Positions 58,850-64,000 of a DNA stretch of 64,000 nucleotides are shown here, piece after piece. This stretch comes from Bacterioplanes sanyensis (GTDB lineage Bacteria > Pseudomonadota > Gammaproteobacteria > Pseudomonadales > Oceanobacteraceae), in NCBI RefSeq assembly GCF_014652515.1, contig NZ_BMYY01000003.1, positions 248,001-312,000 of the forward strand. Direction: 5' to 3'. The stretch's first letter is position 1; the number at the start of each line of letters is the position of its first letter. Position numbers and translations under genes: made by a program. The notes beneath the pieces are model-generated. The model was not told where the DNA came from. It did no database searches and saw only the letters and a program-made list of their open reading frames with translations.

Positions 58850-60322
58850 ATGGAATACCAGACGTCCCAAAGCAGCGCTGCCGAGGTAGAAGCGAGCTGT
58901 ATTGTGGTCACTATTGACACCGCAGGCAAGCTGTCTGACGCCGCTCAGCAATTGGATGCTGCCAGCCAGCATTTTCTGCAACAACGCTTTGAAAGCAAAG
59001 ACATTAAAGGCAAATTGGCCGAAACACTGTTGTTACCCGCTGTGAACGGTGTTGCTGCGCAACGCGTTTTGCTGGTCGGCCGTGGCGACAGCGACAAGCC
59101 ATTGAAGCGCGGACAAGCCATTAAGCTGCTGCAAGCCATCGCCTCTGCGACTAGCAAGTTCAGCGGCAGCATTGCCCTGGCGATTGAAGAGCTGGCCAAT
59201 GACGAGATCGATGCCCACTGGTTTGCCGAGCAAAGTGCCATTGCCTTTGGCCGCGAAGCCTATCAATACACCACCACCAAGCCGCAGCCAGAAGGCGAGC
59301 AGCCAACTCAGCCAGACACTTTGGTTTGGGTAGGTAGCGACACCACCGCCAGCCTGAAAAAAGGCGATGCCGTGGCACAAGGCCTGAACTACGCGCGCGA
59401 GCTGGGCAACCTGCCAGGCAATATCTGTACGCCAACCTACCTGGCCGAGCAAGCCTTGGCCCTGGCCAGTGATGAAAAACTGACCACCGACATTCTCGAC
59501 GAAGAACAACTGGCCGAGATGGGCGCGGGTGCGTTTGTGTCCGTATCCAAAGCCTCAACTGAGCCTGGCAAAATCATCGTCATGCACTACAAAGGCGCCA
59601 GCGATGACGCCCCTGTGCACATGATTTTGGGCAAAGGCATTACTTTTGACACCGGCGGCATCAGCCTCAAGCCAGGTGCAAAAATGGATGAGATGAAGTA
59701 CGACATGTGTGGTGCAGCGTCGGTTTTAGGCACCATGAAGTCACTGCTGGAGCTGCGCCCTAACGTCAATGTGATCGGCATGATCACCGCGGCTGAAAAC
59801 ATGCCAGGCGGCAATGCCAGCAAGCCAGGCGATGTGGTCACCAGCTTGTCGGGCAAAACCATCGAAATCCTCAATACCGATGCCGAAGGCCGCTTGGTAT
59901 TGTGTGATGCCCTGACTTACGGCATCGACAAGTTCAAGCCAGCATCGGTAGTTGATATCGCCACGCTGACAGGGGCCTGCATGGCCGCTCTGGGTGAAGT
60001 CAACAGCGGTATTTTCACCACCGATGAGAGCATGGCGGAGCAACTGCAAACCGCAGCCACCTACTCTCACGACAAAGTGTGGCGCTTGCCGCTAGAAGAC
60101 GACTACCAAGAGCTGTTGGATTCCAACTTTGCTGATATGGCCAACATTGGTGGCCCATTAGCCGGTGCAACCACCGCTGCTTGCTTCTTGTCACGCTTCA
60201 CCGAAGGCACCCCTTGGGCGCACATTGACATCGCCGGTACAGGCTGGACAGGCGGCGCGAAAAAAGGTGCTTCCGGTCGTCCGGTACCCCTGCTGGTGAA
60301 CTACCTACTCAACAAAGCCTGA
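58850..60322 (+). CDS. pepA: Leucyl aminopeptidase PepA
   Basis: Two-zinc M17 aminopeptidase; in E. coli also a DNA-binding protein for carAB regulation and Xer recombination. 490 residues with KGITFDTGGISLKPGAKMDEMKYDM, GMITAAENMPGGNASKPGDVV and the signature NTDAEGRLVL. The N-terminal domain (about 1-160) is typical. GGAG precedes the ATG. Followed by a clear terminator. Confidence 0.97.
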   Translation: MEYQTSQSSAAEVEASCIVVTIDTAGKLSDAAQQLDAASQHFLQQRFESKDIKGKLAETLLLPAVNGVAAQRVLLVGRGDSDKPLKRGQAIKLLQAIASATSKFSGSIALAIEELANDEIDAHWFAEQSAIAFGREAYQYTTTKPQPEGEQPTQPDTLVWVGSDTTASLKKGDAVAQGLNYARELGNLPGNICTPTYLAEQALALASDEKLTTDILDEEQLAEMGAGAFVSVSKASTEPGKIIVMHYKGASDDAPVHMILGKGITFDTGGISLKPGAKMDEMKYDMCGAASVLGTMKSLLELRPNVNVIGMITAAENMPGGNASKPGDVVTSLSGKTIEILNTDAEGRLVLCDALTYGIDKFKPASVVDIATLTGACMAALGEVNSGIFTTDESMAEQLQTAATYSHDKVWRLPLEDDYQELLDSNFADMANIGGPLAGATTAACFLSRFTEGTPWAHIDIAGTGWTGGAKKGASGRPVPLLVNYLLNKA

Positions 60323-60338
60323 TCTCAGCATCAGCAAC

Positions 60339-60366
60339 AGAGGCCGCGCAATGCGGCCTCTTTTTT
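60339..60366 (+). terminator. pepA terminator
   Basis: Stem GAGGCCGC / GCGGCCTC (60340-60347 and 60353-60360) followed by TTTTTT, 17 bp after the pepA stop. Confidence 0.93.
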
Positions 60367-60451
60367 GTCACCTTTGAACATCTCATCTATCGGTATCGAC
60401 TGCTAGCATCGTCCGCCTAACTAACAGCATTCATCGCCAGCAGGAGACCCC

Positions 60452-61114
60452 ATGTCACTCAGCGAACTACTGCAACAACGCTATTCCGTGCGCGCATTTA
60501 AACCGGAGCCCGTTGCCCCTCAAGTGCTAGAGGAAGTTTTTTCACTGGCCCAGCACGCCCCGTCAAACTGCAATGTACAGCCCTGGCAAACCTATGTCGT
60601 CTCCGGCGAGACTAAAAATCAGCTGAAAAATACCCTCATCGCTCATGTCATGAAGCAACAAACACCTGAGCCAGAATTTAATTGGAAGGTGGCCTACCAA
60701 GGCATTCACCGTGAGCGCCAATTCGGTTCAGCCAACGCACTGTATGGCGCCATGGGCATTGAGCGTGAAGATAAAATGAAACGCAACATGGCCATGCTGC
60801 GTAACTGGAACTTTTTTGATGCGCCGCACGCCGTCTTTTTTGCCATGGAAAAATACCTCGACATTATGGGCGCCGTTGACGTGGGTATTTACGCGCAAAG
60901 TGTCGCGCTCTTGCTGCAAGAACGCGGCATCGCCTGTTGCATGCAAGGTGCCTTAGGGCAGTTCCCTGGGCCGATTAAAGAGCAGCTTGGCATTCCTGAG
61001 GAGCAAGGCATTTTATTTGGCATGTCGATTGGTTACGAAGATCCGCAAGCCGACGCCAATAAAGCACGCACCGATCGCGCCGAGCTGGAACAGGCCGTCA
61101 CATTTTTTGATTAA
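60452..61114 (+). CDS. Nitroreductase family protein
   Basis: 220-residue FMN-dependent nitroreductase-fold protein. LLQQRYSVRAFKPEPV at about 6-21 and HAPSNCNVQPW (about 37-47) bind FMN; GIYAQSVALLLQERGIACCMQGAL (about 146-169) and GMSIGYEDP are further family motifs. The natural substrate is unknown; relatives reduce nitroaromatics or quinones. AGGAGA precedes the ATG. Appears monocistronic. Confidence 0.9.
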   Translation: MSLSELLQQRYSVRAFKPEPVAPQVLEEVFSLAQHAPSNCNVQPWQTYVVSGETKNQLKNTLIAHVMKQQTPEPEFNWKVAYQGIHRERQFGSANALYGAMGIEREDKMKRNMAMLRNWNFFDAPHAVFFAMEKYLDIMGAVDVGIYAQSVALLLQERGIACCMQGALGQFPGPIKEQLGIPEEQGILFGMSIGYEDPQADANKARTDRAELEQAVTFFD

Positions 61115-61243
61115 CGCGAGCAGGCCAAAGCCTGCTCACTTGCAAACTCTTTTCTTATCAGTAAGGTATAGCCGCCGGCCACACAGGCCCGAATTTTAGG
61201 AGCAAATGCTATCGATCGAGTCAGTTAATCAAGGAGATTTTTC

Positions 61244-62167
61244 ATGCAGGATTTTTATCCGACACGAACATCCTCCCCCCAGCCCATGATCAAACGCCGC
61301 GAGCCGATCATTCACGGCGGCGCTGGCTTTCTTAGCCAGCAACAATTACAGCGCTATGAGCGCGATGGTTTTCTGGTAATTGAAGACTTTTTACCACCCT
61401 CTGAAACACAGCAATTTTTGCGCGACCTTGATGCGTACCAGCAAGACAGCACGTTTATTCAACGTCCAGAAGTCATAGCTGAGCCCAATGAGCAATCCAT
61501 TCGCTCAATTTTCGCCATTCATACACTCTCTGAACGCTTTAAAACATTGGTGCGTGATCAGCGGCTATTAAGCTTGGCACGGCAAATTACGGGCGATGAT
61601 GTTTACGTGCACCAGTCACGCTTAAACGACAAGCCGGCGTTTGTAGGCAAAGGGTTTAATTGGCACTCGGATTTTGAAACCTGGCACGCCGAAGATGGCA
61701 TGCCCGCCATGCGCGCGTTCAGTGTGTCCATCATGCTCACCGATAATCAGCCTCATAACGGCCCACTCATGCTGATCCCGGGCTCGCACCGCTGGTTCGT
61801 TCCAACGATGGGTAAAACACCTGCCAACAACTGGCAAACATCGCTTAAAAACCAACAAATCGGTGTACCGGATGCCGAGAGCTTGCGCGAGCTGACTGCC
61901 GGCGTCGACAGCGAGCAAGCCGTGCCGGGCGTGCACGTTCCCAGCAGTAAGGCAGGTTCCTTGCTGATTTTTGATTGCAATGTGCTGCACGCATCGAGCG
62001 ATAATTTATCGCCCTGGCCTAGGCGTAATTTATTTTTTGTTTACAACAGCATTCACAACCGACTGCAAGCGCCCTTCGCTGCTGACCGTCCACGGCCAGA
62101 ATACTTGGCAACTCGCGAACCAGTAGCCTTGCGAGCGGCAGACGCGCGGTCAGTAACAAAAGCTTGA
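61244..62167 (+). CDS. ectD: Ectoine hydroxylase EctD
   Basis: Fe(II)/2-oxoglutarate dioxygenase that converts the compatible solute ectoine to 5-hydroxyectoine. 307 residues. The EctD signature FNWHSDFETWHAEDGMPAMRAFS is at 138-160, with iron ligands His141 and Asp143; the third ligand is His249 (NVLHASSDN). FVYNSIHNRLQAPF near the end is also EctD-like. AAGGAGA precedes the ATG. ectABC are not adjacent, so either they lie elsewhere or the cell modifies imported ectoine. Confidence 0.93.
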   Translation: MQDFYPTRTSSPQPMIKRREPIIHGGAGFLSQQQLQRYERDGFLVIEDFLPPSETQQFLRDLDAYQQDSTFIQRPEVIAEPNEQSIRSIFAIHTLSERFKTLVRDQRLLSLARQITGDDVYVHQSRLNDKPAFVGKGFNWHSDFETWHAEDGMPAMRAFSVSIMLTDNQPHNGPLMLIPGSHRWFVPTMGKTPANNWQTSLKNQQIGVPDAESLRELTAGVDSEQAVPGVHVPSSKAGSLLIFDCNVLHASSDNLSPWPRRNLFFVYNSIHNRLQAPFAADRPRPEYLATREPVALRAADARSVTKA

Positions 62168-62170
62168 GCA

Positions 62171-62208
62171 CATAAAAAACGCCGACACTGGAAACCAGTG
62201 CCGGCGTT
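62171..62208 (-). terminator. Terminator between ectD and aceF
   Basis: Long hairpin at 62178-62208 (AACGCCGACACTGG / CCAGTGCCGGCGTT, one mismatch, 3-nt loop). The T-tract is on the minus-strand side (GCGTTTTTTATG), so it mainly terminates aceF, 117 bp after its stop, and may also serve ectD. Confidence 0.8.
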
Positions 62209-62324
62209 GCTAACGACCTGAAACCTGAACGTTTAAGCTTGCCCCCTTACCTGCAATTTCAAACGCTACAGTCACCCATTCCAGGCCGATTCATCCGCTA
62301 TCAACTGCAGGCGTGGGCTATGCC

Positions 62325-63968
62325 TTACAGTATCAAGCGGCGAATATCGCTGATCAATGCGACCAGAGTGGTAAAGAAGCGGCCACAGTCGGCGCCGTTA
62401 ATGGCACGATGATCGTAAGACACCGCCAGCGGCAGCATATTACGTGGCTCAAACTCTTTACCATTCCAAACCGGTTTTATCTGCGCTTTTGAGACGCCCA
62501 TAATGGCGACTTCCGGCGCATTCACGATCGGCGTAAAGCCAGTACCGCCCATGGCACCCAAGCTAGAAATGGTAAAGCATGCGCCTTTCATTTCATTCGG
62601 CTTGAGCTTGCCGGCCCGTGCTTTTTCAACCAACTCGTTACTTTCTCGCGCCAGCTCCCAAATGCCTTTTTTATCTGCATCACGAATCACTGGCACCATC
62701 AATCCGGCCGGCGTATCAACGGCAATGCCAATGTGGACATAGTGCTTATGCACTAAGTGCTCACCATCGGCGTGCAGTGACACATTAAAACTCGGCTCCA
62801 ACTTCAGCGCTTGCGCAGCGGCCTTAATCAAGAAAGGCAACGGAGTAATTTTAACACCCTGCTTTTCTGCTTCCGGCTTCATTTGCTGGCGGAAAGCATC
62901 CAAGTCTGTGATGTCCGCTTCATCAAACTGGGTAACATGCGGCACATTTAACCAATTACGCTGCATGTTGGCCGCCGTGAGCTTTTTAATTTTGCTCATC
63001 GGCTGCAGTTCGATGTCACCAAACTGGCTGAAGTCAACTTCTGGAATCGGTGGAATGCCGGCCCCAGACGCGGCGCTAATACTACCCGACTCTGCCTGTT
63101 TGAGCATCTTTTTCACGTAGGTACGAATGTCATCTTTCGTAATGCGACCACGTACGCCACTGCCGTTGACCTTAGTCAAGTCAACCCCCAGTTGACGTGC
63201 CAGCCGCCGTGATGACGGCCCAGCATAGACATCGGACGAGCGATTCGCCGGTTCAGGCTTGGCTTCAGGCGCCGACTCAGGTGCCGCCGGCTGAGGTGCC
63301 GCCGACTCAGCTGGAGGCTGCTTGGCAGCAGGCGCTGCCGGTTGCTCTGCAGCAGCGCTCTCAACTGGCTGCGCCGCCGCTGTGGTTTTCAGCACCGCGT
63401 ACACGTCGCCTTCGTTAACCTTATCGCCGACCTGAATGCGAAACTCGACCAAGGTACCGGCTTTGGGTGCTGGCACGTCCATACTGGCTTTATCCGTTTC
63501 CAGTACCAACAGCGATTCTTCTTCAGCCACTTCAGCACCCGGCTCGACGCTGAGCTCGATCACATCGACATCGGTGGCACCACCCAAGTCAGGAATGGTC
63601 AGCTCAATCGTTTGCTCAGTAGCTGGCACCTCTTGAGTAGGCGCTTCCGTCTTGGTTTCTGGGCTGGCTGCAGGCTCGGCTTCTGCGCTCTCCTGCTCAG
63701 CTTCCGCAGCTGGTTCGGTGGCCGCCTCAGCTGCGACTTCAACGACCATGATGTCGTCGCCTTCAGATACTTTGTCACCGGCAGCCACTAGTATTTCCAC
63801 CACCGTACCAACGACCGGACTGGGGATTTCCATACTGGCCTTATCGGTTTCCAGCACAATTAAATCTTGCTCCAGCTCTACCGCGTCACCCACGGCCACT
63901 GAAATTTCAATCACATCGACGTTATCAGCACCGCCAAGATCGGGCACAGAAACAGTTGTTTTACTCAT
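62325..63968 (-). CDS. aceF: Pyruvate dehydrogenase E2, dihydrolipoyllysine acetyltransferase AceF
   Basis: Core of the pyruvate dehydrogenase complex. 547 residues: two lipoyl domains (about 2-78 and 120-195) with lipoylated Lys43 and Lys160 in identical ETDKASM motifs, separated and followed by Ala/Pro/Glu-rich flexible linkers. The peripheral-subunit-binding domain lies at about 247-288 (YAGPSSRRLARQLGVDLTKV) and the catalytic domain at about 315-547, with SYDHRAINGADCGRFF containing the active-site His. Two lipoyl domains, as in Pseudomonas and Azotobacter-like relatives, versus three in E. coli. AGGAGG precedes the ATG; it is expected to follow aceE. Confidence 0.97.
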   Translation of the reverse strand: MSKTTVSVPDLGGADNVDVIEISVAVGDAVELEQDLIVLETDKASMEIPSPVVGTVVEILVAAGDKVSEGDDIMVVEVAAEAATEPAAEAEQESAEAEPAASPETKTEAPTQEVPATEQTIELTIPDLGGATDVDVIELSVEPGAEVAEEESLLVLETDKASMDVPAPKAGTLVEFRIQVGDKVNEGDVYAVLKTTAAAQPVESAAAEQPAAPAAKQPPAESAAPQPAAPESAPEAKPEPANRSSDVYAGPSSRRLARQLGVDLTKVNGSGVRGRITKDDIRTYVKKMLKQAESGSISAASGAGIPPIPEVDFSQFGDIELQPMSKIKKLTAANMQRNWLNVPHVTQFDEADITDLDAFRQQMKPEAEKQGVKITPLPFLIKAAAQALKLEPSFNVSLHADGEHLVHKHYVHIGIAVDTPAGLMVPVIRDADKKGIWELARESNELVEKARAGKLKPNEMKGACFTISSLGAMGGTGFTPIVNAPEVAIMGVSKAQIKPVWNGKEFEPRNMLPLAVSYDHRAINGADCGRFFTTLVALISDIRRLIL

Positions 63969-63979
63969 CAGTGTCCTCC

Positions 63980-64000
63980 TTAGCTGTGTGCTGGGTCGAT
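63980..64000 (-). CDS. Probable C-terminal end of aceE (7 bases x 3, window edge)
   Basis: Six codons (IDPAHS) followed by TAA, whose last base overlaps the AGGAGG before aceF. By gene order this should be the end of pyruvate dehydrogenase E1 (aceE), but the fragment is too short to prove it. Confidence 0.4.
   Translation of the reverse strand: MDPAHS

Overview
This 64 kb window is a chromosomal segment of a Gammaproteobacterium. The gene content and order (rluC|rne; asd-fimV-truA-trpF...folC-SPOR-cvpA-purF-metZ; ppsA|ppsR; leuCDB with a divergent LysR gene; lptFG|pepA) are typical of the Pseudomonas/Oceanospirillales side of the class. An ectoine hydroxylase gene (ectD) points to a marine or otherwise saline habitat. 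I infer an Oceanospirillales-like marine bacterium but cannot name a genus from sequence alone. I found no tRNA, rRNA, CRISPR array, prophage or intact transposase.

Layout. 1-4.6 kb: partial rluC divergent from rne, whose RNase E has a very long charged tail. 4.6-11.4 kb: methylcitrate-cycle operon in the AcnD/PrpF form (GntR regulator, prpB, prpC, acnD, prpF) with two matching operator-like palindromes. 11.4-16.8 kb: rraA, an NAD(P)-binding protein, an alpha/beta hydrolase and ppsA on the minus strand, with ppsR divergent. 16.8-24.4 kb: the accessory-looking part, a seven-gene minus-strand cluster that I read as an envelope export/assembly system. It has a DUF6160-like exported protein, a lipoprotein with a Gly-Ser repeat, a C39 peptidase without an ABC transporter, two outer-membrane beta-barrel proteins (one FadL-like), a DUF4124 periplasmic protein and an alpha/beta hydrolase. 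It resembles the Acinetobacter 'Fil' set and shares the C39 peptidase plus barrel pair with the Pseudomonas Fap amyloid system. 24.6-31 kb: pabB, a heptanucleotide satellite, thrH, a MITE-like element, cysH, cysB, a TauE/SafE permease and a DUF72 protein.

31-49.6 kb is a biosynthetic block: DAHP synthase, then metZ-purF-cvpA-SPOR-folC-trpA-trpB-trpF-truA-fimV and asd-leuB-leuD-leuC with a divergent LysR regulator. accD, which often lies next to folC in this cluster, is absent. 49.7-54.4 kb: tandem universal stress protein, a flavodoxin-like reductase, prpE (propionyl-CoA synthetase, complementing the distant prp operon) and a fructosamine kinase. 54.4-64 kb: pdxH, a MenA-like prenyltransferase, an RDD protein, lptG/lptF, pepA, a nitroreductase, an orphan ectD, aceF and the last codons of what is probably aceE.

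Functionally most of the window is core metabolism. Propionate is activated by PrpE and oxidised by PrpC/AcnD/PrpF/PrpB to pyruvate and succinate; PpsA, controlled by PpsR, makes PEP; DAHP synthase, Trp and PabB enzymes draw on it. The parts most worth following up are the Fil/Fap-like cluster, the simple-sequence repeats (10 hexamers inside the lipoprotein gene, 15 heptamers after pabB), the MITE-like element before cysH, and a 14-bp sequence present three times.
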